The notes: a model not told the origin generated them from the letters alone. A stretch of 64,000 bases of DNA from Candidatus Omnitrophota bacterium (GCA_041650805.1 JBAZKM010000004.1:1-64000), one strand, 5' to 3'. Positions 8,195 through 16,837 are shown, numbered from the stretch's first letter. Translations and numbers: made by a program.

Positions 8195-10138
8195 TCACTC
8201 GAATGATATATCGATGACGAATCTCTTATCTTCCGGCCCCATAGATGCCGGGAAGGCCGGGAACGGTGCCGCGTTCTTTACCGAGTTTAAAGATACCCTG
8301 TCCAGGGCATGGTTCGACGACTTCACTACCTCGGGGCCCGAGACCATATCTCCGGCGGGAGAGAGCATGAAGGCGACCTTCACCGTGCCTTTCATAGAAC
8401 GTTTCTTACGCTTGGCAGACCTCACATTCTCGACTATCTTCGTCTTCACAAAGTAGCTATACTCGTCTTCGGTCGAGACCAGGATGGAACCCTCGTTCCT
8501 CTGCCGCCTGGCCGCCTTATCCGCTTCGTCCTCTAGGACCTCTTTCCTCTGTTCAAAATATCCCGGCCTCAGGGCGACCTCATTGCGCCTGTCGAATGTA
8601 GGTTTCTCCGGCACGGTGAACCTCTTCTCGCCCACGGGAGGGCTCAGGGGCTGCTCCAGGTAATCGTTCCCGCCGCTTATGATATGAGGGGTTAAGAATA
8701 CTACCAGCTCCTGCTTCACCACTTCTTTGACGGTCTTCTTGAACGCCTCTCCGATATAAGGGATATCCCCGAGTATCGGCACCTTGTCGACCTGGCTCGT
8801 GCGCTGGTCTTTTATGAGGCCGGCTATGATGATAGTCGTCCCGTCCTTGACCGTGACGCTCGTCTCCGCCTGCGTCGTCTCCACGATAGGCACCGTCGTA
8901 GACGGGCTGCCGTAAGTATAGCTGCTGGAGGTGGAGCTCACCTCCGGCTTTATCTTCATCGTCACGAAGTCGTCCTTATTGACCGTCGGGGTCACGTAGA
9001 GCTTTACCCCGACGTCTAGGAAGCTGAGCGAAGTTCCGGTAGTGGTAGTGGCCGTCCCCTGGGTGACGGTGTTGGTGGCATACGGCTGCGATGTCCCGAC
9101 CAGTATCTTGGCCTCCTGGTTGTTCAGGGCGGTGATACGCGGGCTCGAGAGGAGGTTGGTGTCCCCCACCGTCTTCAGCGCCTGGACCATCATGGCGTAA
9201 TCGCTGCCCGAATTGAGCGCGCCTACGAGGACCTGCGCCCCGGGCGTGAACGTATTCTGGGTGGCAAGCTCGAACGTGCTCTTTATGCTGACCTCTTTCG
9301 ACAGCTTCTTCAGCACGCTCTCCCAGTCGACGCCCAGTTTGAATTTGTCGTCAAGGGTGATCTGGACGATCTTCGCCTCTATGAGGACCTGCGGGAGCTT
9401 ATCGTCGAACGCCGTGATCATCGTCTCGAGCTCCGACATCTTCTTCTCGAGGTCCGTCACGGCGATCTTGTTGGTCCTCTCGTCTATCTGCATGGTGCCC
9501 ACGCCTTTCGTCAGGCTCTCGGCGACCTTGGCCTTCAGGTCGGCCGCTTTCGCGTATTTAAGCTCGAATATCCTCGTGGCCGTAGGCATATCCACCTTGG
9601 CTATCATGTCGCTTATCTGGGAGACGGAGACGGGGCTGTCTATCACGACGAGCGTATTCGACCCTTCGTCGACCACCGCCTTGCCGATCTTCGTCTTCAG
9701 CTGGTTCGCGGCCTTCGCCACCTCGACCGCCTTGGCGTACTTGAGCTGGAATACCCTGACCTCTTTCTTGTCCGCGTAGCGTTCGCCGTACATCGCCTCG
9801 TAATCCTTCTGCGACATTACGTAGATGATATCGCCGCGCCTGTCGTACGCGAGGTCGTTCGCCACCAGTATGATATCGAAGGCGTCCATTATGCCGACGC
9901 TCTTTAAAAATATGGTCACGCGCCCCTTCACGTTGCTCCCGACGACGACGTTGAGGTCCCCTTTGGCCGACAGCATCTTTATGACCTCGACGACGTCCAT
10001 CCCCTTAAGGTCAAGGGATATCTTGCCCGGGTCGCCCGACGGGGCCGCTGCATTATCCTGCGCGTCCGAGGTCGCAAAAAGGCCTATGGTGAAAGCGAAG
10101 ATGACTAAAATGCTGACCGTCGATCGTATCTTTTTCAT
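8195..10138 (-). CDS. gspD: Type II secretion secretin with an extra C-terminal TonB-C-like domain
   Basis: A 647-residue outer-membrane secretin, the gated pore through which T2SS substrates leave the cell. It has a signal peptide (about residues 1-26, ending SDAQ). An STN/N0-type domain follows (ISLDLKGMDVVEVIKML...VVVGSNVKGRVTIFL), then two N1-type repeats (VRVFQLKYAKA, RIFELKYAKA) and the secretin core with its signature VPILGDIPYIGEAF and VVFLTPHII near residues 450-490. After a charged linker, residues about 555-647 resemble the TonB C-terminal domain (GTVKVAFMLSPAGDMV, NAAPFPAFP, VIDISFE), which is not part of ordinary GspD. The same C-terminal motif occurs in the separate protein at 35116-35634. 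The gene follows gspC after 11 bp. Confidence 0.92.
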   Translation of the reverse strand: MKKIRSTVSILVIFAFTIGLFATSDAQDNAAAPSGDPGKISLDLKGMDVVEVIKMLSAKGDLNVVVGSNVKGRVTIFLKSVGIMDAFDIILVANDLAYDRRGDIIYVMSQKDYEAMYGERYADKKEVRVFQLKYAKAVEVAKAANQLKTKIGKAVVDEGSNTLVVIDSPVSVSQISDMIAKVDMPTATRIFELKYAKAADLKAKVAESLTKGVGTMQIDERTNKIAVTDLEKKMSELETMITAFDDKLPQVLIEAKIVQITLDDKFKLGVDWESVLKKLSKEVSIKSTFELATQNTFTPGAQVLVGALNSGSDYAMMVQALKTVGDTNLLSSPRITALNNQEAKILVGTSQPYATNTVTQGTATTTTGTSLSFLDVGVKLYVTPTVNKDDFVTMKIKPEVSSTSSSYTYGSPSTTVPIVETTQAETSVTVKDGTTIIIAGLIKDQRTSQVDKVPILGDIPYIGEAFKKTVKEVVKQELVVFLTPHIISGGNDYLEQPLSPPVGEKRFTVPEKPTFDRRNEVALRPGYFEQRKEVLEDEADKAARRQRNEGSILVSTEDEYSYFVKTKIVENVRSAKRKKRSMKGTVKVAFMLSPAGDMVSGPEVVKSSNHALDRVSLNSVKNAAPFPAFPASMGPEDKRFVIDISFE

Positions 10139-10149
10139 GGTCCGCTCCT

Positions 10150-10845
10150 CTATAGAAACAGCGTTACCCTTCTCCCGTCGTAGTTGACTACGACCTTGCC
10201 TTCGGATATCTCTTCAACCGTCACATTATTGAAAGATTCGCCCCTCTTCAGGTAATATGTCTTCTGGTCTTTCTTGTCCTCTATGATGGCCTGGGGGTCC
10301 GGCCCGGTGATTATCCCGACGAGCCCGAGCGCGCTTGATATATCATCGGAGGTGATGACCGCTTGCGCCTGGCCGGACTCGCCCTGCGCAGGGCCGAATA
10401 TCTGCCTGCCGGATATGACACCGGAATACCGGGAATAATCTTTTGCCGCCGGCAGGAGGTCTTTGGGCGCATGGGAACGGGGCCTCGCGGAGGCCGTCTC
10501 TTCCCCTGCGGTGGAGCCCATATCCTCATACGGCCTTACGAATATAAGTTCTATGACGAAATAGACGGAGAGTACGGCCAGGACCACAGCCAGATAACGG
10601 TTGACGACCTTCAGGAACTCCGGCTCCAGCAGCTTCTGCCTGGTGAAGTTACGCCTGAAAAATTCGATGGCCGCCGGGCCGCCTTTAAAGAGCGCCCCGA
10701 ACGCCGGCCTGACAGCCCTTTTACCGCCGTCCGTCTTTCCGGAAGGCCCGTCCGGGGACGCGTCCGGGGATGCAACGTCCGGTTTTTTATTCTTTCCTCT
10801 TATGAGATTGAGAAGACGCTCTTCCGGCGACATATTTTTATGCAT
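10150..10845 (-). CDS. gspC: GspC-like inner-membrane T2SS protein
   Basis: A 231-residue protein with a cytoplasmic basic/Pro-rich N-terminus, one membrane helix (about residues 75-97, YLAVVLAVLSVYFVIELIF), a linker, and a periplasmic homology-region-like domain (LGLVGIITGPDPQAIIEDKKDQ and later YLKRGESFNNVTVEEI, VVVNYDGRRVTLFL). In T2SS, GspC links the inner-membrane platform to the secretin N0 domain. No PDZ domain follows the HR region, so it is a short form; PilP-like proteins are an alternative. It sits between exeA and gspD with almost no spacing, supporting the role. Confidence 0.8.
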   Translation of the reverse strand: MHKNMSPEERLLNLIRGKNKKPDVASPDASPDGPSGKTDGGKRAVRPAFGALFKGGPAAIEFFRRNFTRQKLLEPEFLKVVNRYLAVVLAVLSVYFVIELIFVRPYEDMGSTAGEETASARPRSHAPKDLLPAAKDYSRYSGVISGRQIFGPAQGESGQAQAVITSDDISSALGLVGIITGPDPQAIIEDKKDQKTYYLKRGESFNNVTVEEISEGKVVVNYDGRRVTLFL

Positions 10846-11661
10846 CTAAACGGTATCCCTCTTTATGGCATCCTCGACCACCGCCTCATCAGCGACCGTC
10901 TTCCCGCTCATCACAAGTTCTTCCAGCGCGTTGTGGCATATTATAGATATCTTCCTGGGGTACCCCTGCGAATACTCGAACACCTTATCCGCGGCCCCGT
11001 CGGTAAATAGCTCTCTCGACGGCTCGAGGCCCGCCTCCTGAAGCCGGAAGCGTATGACCTCTTTCACCTCTTTCTGGTCAAGGGGGTTTATGATATATTT
11101 GAGGCCTATGCGGTCGTAAAAATTCCTTATCTTCTTTATGCGCGGGAGGAGTTCCATCTGCGAAACGATGACGAGCTGCAGGAGCTTATATTCGTTCGTC
11201 TCATAGTTGAGGAGCGTGCGCAGCATCTCCAGGAACGGCGTCGACAACTTCTGCCCCTCGTCTATCAGTAACACTACCGTCTTATTTTCGTCCACCCCCT
11301 TTTTAAAAAGATACTTCTCTATCTCTTCCCTGTAATCCAGGGTGGAACGGGAATCGGGCCTTATACCGAACATCCTCACAAGGCTGGAGAGGAACTGGAA
11401 TTCGGACTTATAGGACGGGTCGAGGACTATGTGAAAGACATAACCGTCGTCCTGGGCAAAGCCCTGGAGCAGCGCGCGCGACATCGTCGTCTTCCCGGTC
11501 CCGACGTCGCCCAATATGAGGCTGAGGCCCCTCTTCAGCCGTATCATTATCTCGAGCCGTTGCAGCGCCGTCGTATGGGCGGCGGAACGGTAAAAGAAGG
11601 CGGGGTCCGGGCTTGTGGAGAAAGGTTCTTTTTTGAGTCCCAACGCTTCGTAGTAACTCAC
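10846..11661 (-). CDS. ExeA/GspA-type AAA ATPase
   Basis: A 271-residue P-loop ATPase. It begins MSYYEALGLKKEPFSTSPDP, typical of ExeA/GspA and related AAA_22 ATPases. Walker A is GDVGTGKTT (near residue 55) and Walker B VVLLIDEGQ (near 130); sensor-like region VIVSQMELL follows. ExeA-type proteins act with a peptidoglycan-binding partner to insert the secretin through the cell wall. Here no peptidoglycan-binding domain is attached and no GspB is seen nearby. The stop codon is followed at once by the gspC start; the start overlaps the MerR-like gene by 4 bp, so all are translationally linked. Confidence 0.88.
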   Translation of the reverse strand: MSYYEALGLKKEPFSTSPDPAFFYRSAAHTTALQRLEIMIRLKRGLSLILGDVGTGKTTMSRALLQGFAQDDGYVFHIVLDPSYKSEFQFLSSLVRMFGIRPDSRSTLDYREEIEKYLFKKGVDENKTVVLLIDEGQKLSTPFLEMLRTLLNYETNEYKLLQLVIVSQMELLPRIKKIRNFYDRIGLKYIINPLDQKEVKEVIRFRLQEAGLEPSRELFTDGAADKVFEYSQGYPRKISIICHNALEELVMSGKTVADEAVVEDAIKRDTV

Positions 11662-11900
11662 GGCCTTGCCTCCTCACCCATAAGGTCCGCGATCTTCCCC
11701 AGCGATATGCCCCTCTTCTTGAGCTCTATTATCTTCTTCAACCCGTCCAGTGTGGACTGGTCGAAATATCTGAAGTTCGTCTCCCGGCTCCTCCCTATCT
11801 CTTTTATGAGGCCGAGGTTCAGGTAATACTTTATGGTGAAGACGGAAAGGCCTGACAGGCGGGAAAGATCTTTTATGAGATAGATCTCTTTTTCAGGCAT
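11658..11900 (-). CDS. Short MerR-family regulator
   Basis: Only 80 residues, essentially the winged-helix DNA-binding head of the MerR family: YLIKDLSRLSGLSVFTIKYY, GLIKE, and NFRYFDQSTLDGLKKIIELKKRGISLGKI. There is no long dimerisation helix or effector domain. MerR proteins usually bind a dyad in their own promoter, and here a perfect 7-bp inverted repeat lies just after the -10 box. It is first in the merR-exeA-gspC-gspD run, so it probably controls synthesis of the secretin branch of the T2SS (inference). ATG at 11900; the weak GAGAG is the only ribosome site seen. Confidence 0.85.
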   Translation of the reverse strand: MPEKEIYLIKDLSRLSGLSVFTIKYYLNLGLIKEIGRSRETNFRYFDQSTLDGLKKIIELKKRGISLGKIADLMGEEARP

Positions 11901-11928
11901 ATGCTCTCTATGTAGATAGTTGACTTTT

Positions 11929-11971
11929 ACTCTCTAAACAGAGAGTATACCATGATATTTCTATTTGTCAA
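11929..11971 (-). promoter_or_regulatory. Promoter with operator-like dyad before the MerR-type gene
   Basis: On the minus strand TTGACA (11966-11971), a 16-bp spacer, TATACT (11944-11949), then the perfect inverted repeat ACTCTCT-N4-AGAGAGT (11929-11946) overlapping the -10 end. A dyad here would be suited to autoregulation by the MerR-type protein. Confidence 0.7.
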
Positions 11972-12004
11972 GTGACGGCAATGAGTTAGGTGAATTGGCA
12001 GGAG

Positions 12005-12541
12005 CTATTCTATAAGGAGCTTACTTATCAGAAAAGTGCCGCGCAGGGACCCTTCCTGGGTAGACCTTGAACTTATGGTAAAATGTTTGACCCTCAATAT
12101 CATATCCTTATCATTCTCTATATCGTATAAAAATCTCGAAAATTTTGTCAGGTCGGCTTCCGCGGTGACGTCTATGAGCACTTCTTTATGATCACCGAAA
12201 TCCTTGGTCCCCATCGGCTTTATATTGACGATGGCGCATGAATCGTTGCGCGAGATATTTTCTATGTAGGTAAGCATATCGGCCAGCCCTTCTTCCCCGC
12301 CTTTCCGCGCCTTGGCGAACTTCGATATCCTGGCATAATCGGCCTCGATCGTCTTATACGAAGATATGAGCTTCGAGTCCTTCTTCAGCGCCGCCGACCT
12401 TGACATGGCCTCGGCGTTGAGCCGGCCCCATCGCTGGGTGACCGGTTCCACGATGAGGGCGTATATTGCAGCCGACGCCGCCAGGGCCACCGTGCCGAAA
12501 GCTATATAGCGTTCGCGTTTACTTAGATTTTTTAATACCAT
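12005..12541 (-). CDS. gspM: GspM/PilO-like inner-membrane protein
   Basis: About 178 residues from the ATG at 12541, preceded by AAAGG at nine bases. A further in-frame ATG at 12565 lacks a ribosome site. The short cytoplasmic basic stretch (LKNLSKRERYIAF) is followed by a single membrane helix (about residues 15-35), a helical segment, and a ferredoxin-like beta-alpha-beta domain (CAIVNIKPMG, EVLIDVTAEADL, FLYDIEND, LRVKHFTISS). This is the layout of GspM/PilO, which pairs with GspL/PilN in the inner-membrane platform. It overlaps the gspL 3' end by 23 bp. It is the last gene of the gspE-led operon. Confidence 0.75.
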   Translation of the reverse strand: MVLKNLSKRERYIAFGTVALAASAAIYALIVEPVTQRWGRLNAEAMSRSAALKKDSKLISSYKTIEADYARISKFAKARKGGEEGLADMLTYIENISRNDSCAIVNIKPMGTKDFGDHKEVLIDVTAEADLTKFSRFLYDIENDKDMILRVKHFTISSRSTQEGSLRGTFLISKLLIE

Positions 12542-14012
12542 CGCCGGGACCTTTCGCCTTACCATCGGATAGGAGGCATAACAATTCGAAATCGGCGGAT
12601 TCCCCCGCCACCGAGGCCCTCTTATTTGCGTACTTCACCTTGACCTTTTCAAAATATGGGGACAGTTCCAGGACGTTCACATAACTGAAGACGTCGGCCA
12701 GCGCGCCGGCGCTCCCCCGGATCGTGAGAGATTTTTTGCTTTCGAATTCGAGCATGCTGAACGATATCCCCTGCGGGGTCACTTTGACGAGTTCGCTCAC
12801 GATGTCGATGGCTAGGGGGCTCTCCTCCATCCTCTCCCTTATGATCTTCATCTCCTTCACCATCTTAGCGGCACGCTCGACGCGGGGGGATATCTCTCTC
12901 GACTCCGATTCAATGCGGTATATGCAAAGCGTCTTGTCGTGCAATTTTTTGAACACCACTCCCACCGCGACCGCATTGATCATAAAGATTATCACGACCG
13001 TTACGGCGATGTTCTTTTTCGACACGGCGAGACGCTTCTCTTCCTGCACGGCGCCCGGAAGAAGGTTTATCCTGGTCCCGTCGGGAAAGAGCGCAAGCCC
13101 TATGAGCTCCGCGAACGACGTCTCCTCGTTATCTATGCCGATGCCCTCACCGAGCGGTATATTCTCCGACTGGCCTGTCAATTCGACGGGCACCTTCAAT
13201 TCCCTCTCCAGCATCTCCCTGCATCCGGCGGCATTCGCCTGGACGCCGGTAAGAACTATCTTCGAAACGGTCCTGTCCGACTCCTTCCTGTAACTCGCCG
13301 CCGAAACCCTGACCTCCGAGACCACCTTATCACCGGTGAAGGCGGCCTTTTCGCCGTATACGATACCGCGCGTGAAGACGAGGCGTTCGTCTTCGACTAT
13401 GTTGATGTCGATGTGATCTGTGTCTATATTGACTATGCAGACGCTCTCCCCGGCCTTCTTCCCTACGGAGGCCCTGAGGTACCACAACAGGAGCGCCTCC
13501 GAGCTGAGCACCACCGCCGGCACATCCGGCGAACCCGCCTTCGCCGCGATGCCGGTGAGACGGTCCACGACTTCGCGCCTGGTGACCGCCAGAAGCACGG
13601 AAGAATAGCCGTCCGCCGTCTTCTCCGCCACCCTGTATCCGGATACTATATCCTCATCGGCGTACGGCACGTGCTTGGCCGATTCTATCCTCATGATCTT
13701 GCGTATCTCCTCGTCGTCTATCGACGGTATCCTGAGGAGCCGTACCGTCACCAGGTGGCGCGGTATTATAAGGTAGATCCTGTTCGGGGTGATCGCCTGC
13801 GAAGCGAAAACTGACTTGATGGTCTCGACGATCGCGGCGTCGTCGTTTGAGGGCAGGTCCTCCTTTATAAAACGGATTATCCCGCGTCTCCCCTTCGAGA
13901 CGCCGGAGACGACGATCTTGACCGCCTCCTCCCCGATCTCGAGCGCGACGATATCCTTATCAAGCTCAAAGATCTCCCGGGCGCTTTCTAATATTCGCGG
14001 TATGACTTTAAT
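12519..14012 (-). CDS. gspL: GspL/PilM-type platform protein, probably initiated at a non-canonical ATT codon
   Basis: The cytoplasmic actin-like domain and single membrane helix (about residues 330-350 of the long form) followed by a periplasmic ferredoxin-like domain identify GspL, the protein that recruits the GspE ATPase. The first ATG/GTG/TTG in frame is the GTG at 13751. However, clear actin-fold coding continues 87 codons upstream: VALEIGEEAVKIVVSG, then ASQAITPNRIYLIIPRHL directly before it. No canonical start is found in that extension. An ATT at 14012 lies nine bases after GGAGG and is my preferred start (497 residues). It overlaps the gspK end by 25 bp, like its neighbours. An alternative is a sequence error or a start at the GTG, losing the first strand pair. 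Confidence 0.78.
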   Translation of the reverse strand: MKVIPRILESAREIFELDKDIVALEIGEEAVKIVVSGVSKGRRGIIRFIKEDLPSNDDAAIVETIKSVFASQAITPNRIYLIIPRHLVTVRLLRIPSIDDEEIRKIMRIESAKHVPYADEDIVSGYRVAEKTADGYSSVLLAVTRREVVDRLTGIAAKAGSPDVPAVVLSSEALLLWYLRASVGKKAGESVCIVNIDTDHIDINIVEDERLVFTRGIVYGEKAAFTGDKVVSEVRVSAASYRKESDRTVSKIVLTGVQANAAGCREMLERELKVPVELTGQSENIPLGEGIGIDNEETSFAELIGLALFPDGTRINLLPGAVQEEKRLAVSKKNIAVTVVIIFMINAVAVGVVFKKLHDKTLCIYRIESESREISPRVERAAKMVKEMKIIRERMEESPLAIDIVSELVKVTPQGISFSMLEFESKKSLTIRGSAGALADVFSYVNVLELSPYFEKVKVKYANKRASVAGESADFELLCLLSDGKAKGPGDGIKKSK

Positions 14013-14974
14013 GGATGAGTCCCTCCGGCGGCGTTCTTCTGGACTACGGCCAGTATGAGCTTCTCTGCCTTCGAATTCTCGGCCCTGCCTGTCGACTCAA
14101 TTCTAAAATACTCGGACTTTATTGTAAAGGAGTTTCTGATCGTCTCTTTGTCGGCTGCGGCGGTGCCGGTGAATATCGAGTCGTTCTGGATGTTACCATC
14201 GCTCCTGAATATGCCGTCGTCGCCGGTGCCGTATATACCGTCCGGGCCGGCCCTGAACCTCGTTATTATATCCGCCGTGCTTTCGGAAAGGCCCGAGGCG
14301 AGGAGGACACGCGGCGGCGCCGTATTGATATTAATCTTCCCCTCACCGAAGACCGTTATATATTCCTTTATATTATAGAATATTTCCGGCGTCATGCCCC
14401 TGACCATAAAAAGTTCTTCCGGAGCCAGGAAATTCCCGTTCTTACACCTGTACGGATGCTCGAGCGACTGGTAGTAGGCGTCTTCCGACTCACCCCGCGC
14501 CGTTATCGCATCGGTATCTCTCCAGTCTATCACATATGACGCGACCTCTTCATTCCCGGGCCCCAGGAGGCGCTCCAGGACCGCCGCCGGAGCGGTATTT
14601 ATGTTGATGCGCCTTGCCTCATCCGACATGCCGGCATAATATTTCTTATCCGATGTGTACCCGACGCTGAACGTGCCGTCGCCGGCCCGGATGTCCGAAA
14701 AGAAGACGGACGGTCCTGCCTCAGGACCGTACTCATCGGATATCATTATGCCGCATTCGCGCATAGAATCATAATCCCTGCCGTCTGCGGATATGGCCTC
14801 GAGCGACCTGAACGATCCCGCGCGCGCCAGGTAGAGCGACTTCATCCTGTCGAGGTTGTATTTACTTAGCCGCGCCTCCAGCGACGTGCGGAACCCTATC
14901 CCCACCGCCATTATCGAAAGGATCGACAGTATCCAGAGCGACGCCACCAGTATCGTGCCTTTTCTGTCCGTCAT
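13988..14974 (-). CDS. gspK: GspK minor pseudopilin
   Basis: A 328-residue minor pseudopilin that caps the T2SS pseudopilus tip. It has a basic N-terminus and hydrophobic helix (RKGTILVASLWILSILSIMAVGIGF) with the non-Phe/Glu-poor cleavage region typical of GspK. A large SAM-like domain follows, with the family hallmarks RRININTAPAAVLERLL, APEELFMVRGMTPEIF and a second KININTAPPRVLLASGL. The length matches GspK (about 300-330). It overlaps gspJ by 4 bp upstream and gspL downstream. Confidence 0.93.
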   Translation of the reverse strand: MTDRKGTILVASLWILSILSIMAVGIGFRTSLEARLSKYNLDRMKSLYLARAGSFRSLEAISADGRDYDSMRECGIMISDEYGPEAGPSVFFSDIRAGDGTFSVGYTSDKKYYAGMSDEARRININTAPAAVLERLLGPGNEEVASYVIDWRDTDAITARGESEDAYYQSLEHPYRCKNGNFLAPEELFMVRGMTPEIFYNIKEYITVFGEGKININTAPPRVLLASGLSESTADIITRFRAGPDGIYGTGDDGIFRSDGNIQNDSIFTGTAAADKETIRNSFTIKSEYFRIESTGRAENSKAEKLILAVVQKNAAGGTHPLKSYREY

Positions 14975-15576
14975 GTTGCGCCGCCCAGCTCCCCCATCGG
15001 TATGAAGACGGTCTTCACGGAATCCCCGGCCGTTATCTTCACTCCGCGCGGGACCTTATTTGAGTCCTCCCATGCCGCTTTCCATTCATAGGGCTGGTCG
15101 GCCGAAGGGCCTTTGTAGCAGTAGGCGAACCCGAACTCTTCTTTCCGGATGCCGTTCAGCAATACGGTACGCCTGGCATAGAGCTCGTCAAACCCCTCCC
15201 CCCTCCCGGCAACGGCCCTCTCTATCGTCATCTCTTCGGGGTTGAGCGAGTAGGTGACCCTCGCGTACTCTTCATGAGGGAGCGCGCCCGCGCTTGCGAC
15301 ATCAACCATGGTCATAAAGGATACTCTGTCGGCGGAGGCGTCGAACTTCACGGCGCCGTCCGGATACGTATATATGAATGCCCGTTTCAGGTCTCTCGCT
15401 ACCGTCTCGAAGAAGACCCGGTTCGCCTGACTCTCCTCTATAACCGGGTTTGCCCTCAGCCACACCCTGATCCCCGCCCTGAAAGTGGAATATATGCTCA
15501 CCGCGATTATAGAGAATATCGTAACGGCTATTATGAGCTCTATGAACGTGAAGGCCTTCTTCCCGTTATTCTTCAT
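14971..15576 (-). CDS. gspJ: GspJ minor pseudopilin
   Basis: 201 residues from the ATG at 15576; a longer frame upstream only covers gspI in another frame. The prepilin signal is short and basic (MKNNGKKAFTFIELIIAVTI), with Ala rather than Gly at the expected -1 cleavage position and Glu at +5. The globular part has the GspJ-type pattern FRAGIRVWLRANPVIEE and RVFFETVARDLKRAF. GspJ is a minor pseudopilin of the tip complex with GspI and GspK. It overlaps gspI by 4 bp and gspK by 4 bp. Confidence 0.87.
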   Translation of the reverse strand: MKNNGKKAFTFIELIIAVTIFSIIAVSIYSTFRAGIRVWLRANPVIEESQANRVFFETVARDLKRAFIYTYPDGAVKFDASADRVSFMTMVDVASAGALPHEEYARVTYSLNPEEMTIERAVAGRGEGFDELYARRTVLLNGIRKEEFGFAYCYKGPSADQPYEWKAAWEDSNKVPRGVKITAGDSVKTVFIPMGELGGAT

Positions 15577-15950
15577 TCGTCCTGTGTCTCCTGAACAGCG
15601 TTCAGATAGGTCGAGATGGAATAACTCCAACCGCGCGCGCCCTGCCTGGATACCTCCAGAGTGACCGCGTTCAGCATGGTCCCTTCGATGGGGACGGCGT
15701 CTATCTTCCATGAATAACCCTGACGTCCGGCAAATTCGCCCTCTATTGATGAGACGGCCAGGGCGCCCTTCTCGTCCAGCTCGAACGCCTTCTCCTCCAG
15801 AAGAAACCCGGCGATAGAGATATCGCGCGATCTCGTCAGGGCATGCTGGGCGGCGGAATAGGCGCGCGTCACGAATAGGAGCCCTCCCGTGATCACCACG
15901 ATACTCACTATGACCTCCAGGAGCAGAAAACCTCTCTTATCTTTCATCAC
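15573..15950 (-). CDS. gspI: GspI minor pseudopilin
   Basis: 125 residues. Prepilin signal MMKDKRGFLLLEVIVSIVVI with the usual Gly/Phe cleavage point and Glu at +5. The short globular part includes LEEKAFELDEKG and a C-terminal beta region (VTLEVSRQGARGWSYSISTYL), as in GspI, the minor pseudopilin that nucleates the tip complex. It overlaps gspH by 14 bp and gspJ by 4 bp. Confidence 0.87.
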   Translation of the reverse strand: MMKDKRGFLLLEVIVSIVVITGGLLFVTRAYSAAQHALTRSRDISIAGFLLEEKAFELDEKGALAVSSIEGEFAGRQGYSWKIDAVPIEGTMLNAVTLEVSRQGARGWSYSISTYLNAVQETQDE

Positions 15951-16446
15951 CTATCGCCTTGATCTCCGGCCCGGGTCCGAAACCCCTGACCTTTATCGAA
16001 TATCCGTTGCCGCGGGCGTCCTTGATCCTGATCTCGGCCTCATCACAGCGGCCGTCGGGATAAAATACGACTTCGCCGTTACCCCCCTCTATGGAAAACC
16101 CCGGAGGCACCCTGTAGGCCCTTCCGAACTTCCCGTCCATCTTTCTATAGCCGGGCGGATCCGCGGCCGTGTCGAATTCCATCAGCTGATACTTCATATC
16201 CTTGAAGTCGAAGACCATCTTGAAATTTTTCCGTTCGAGGATAGCCTTCTCCTGGCCGTATTGCGATAATTTCGAGACATTGAAAGCGGTGTCTTTAAGG
16301 GCAAGGTCTGACGTGCTATGTTTGAGAATGGGGCTTGCGAGGCCTATCACTATAAGCACTATGACAATGACAAGCGCAAGTTCTATCAGGGTGAACCCGC
16401 CGGAGGCCTTAATTCGCCCGCTCCTCTTCCCAGTTCGTGATATCAT
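15937..16446 (-). CDS. gspH: GspH minor pseudopilin
   Basis: 170 residues from the ATG at 16446, chosen because it gives a normal leader (MISRTGKRSGRIKASGGFTLIELALVIV is shortened here to its start and end) and a 38-bp overlap with gspG. The cleavage site is GG/FTLIE. The C-terminal part is a beta domain with GGNGEVVFYPDGRCDEAEI, the pattern seen at the end of GspH/FimT proteins. It acts as a minor pseudopilin bridging the tip and the major pseudopilus. Confidence 0.85.
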   Translation of the reverse strand: MISRTGKRSGRIKASGGFTLIELALVIVIVLIVIGLASPILKHSTSDLALKDTAFNVSKLSQYGQEKAILERKNFKMVFDFKDMKYQLMEFDTAADPPGYRKMDGKFGRAYRVPPGFSIEGGNGEVVFYPDGRCDEAEIRIKDARGNGYSIKVRGFGPGPEIKAIGDER

Positions 16447-16822
16447 CGCCTCCGCCTTCGACGCCGTCTTGTCCCAGCGAGTACAGGTCATAATCGTTGT
16501 GCGTGCCCGGATATTTGTAGACGTAAGGCCGGCCCCACGGGTCGACCGGCTTCTTCTTGAGGTACGGCCCTTTCCAGTTGGCTATCCCCTCTTTCTTCTG
16601 AAGAAGCGCGTCGAGGGTGTCGGGGTAACGGCCGCTGTCGACTTCATACAGGTCCAGGGCCGACCCGATATTCGCTTCTATGTCGGCCCTCGCGGCCGCC
16701 TCCCGGGCCTGTTCTGTCCTGCCGGCAAGCCGCGGCATCACCATCGCGACGAGTATGCCTATTATTATGACGACGAGCATCAGCTCGACCAGCGTGAAAC
16801 CCCTCCTGTCATGTGCTGCCAT
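16409..16822 (-). CDS. gspG: GspG major pseudopilin
   Basis: 137 residues. Leader MAAHDRRG then FTLVELMLVVIIIGILVAMV, a classic GspG N-terminus. The globular domain shows the family motifs DIEANIGSALDLYEVDSGRYP, NWKGPYLKKKPVDPWGRPY and a Ca-site-like end (DLYSLGQDGVEGGGDD). GspG polymerises into the pseudopilus that pushes substrates through the secretin. It follows gspF after 15 bp. No prepilin peptidase (GspO) gene is in the window, so processing must be encoded elsewhere. Confidence 0.95.
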   Translation of the reverse strand: MAAHDRRGFTLVELMLVVIIIGILVAMVMPRLAGRTEQAREAAARADIEANIGSALDLYEVDSGRYPDTLDALLQKKEGIANWKGPYLKKKPVDPWGRPYVYKYPGTHNDYDLYSLGQDGVEGGGDDITNWEEERAN

Positions 16823-16837
16823 GGTAACCTCCGTTTT

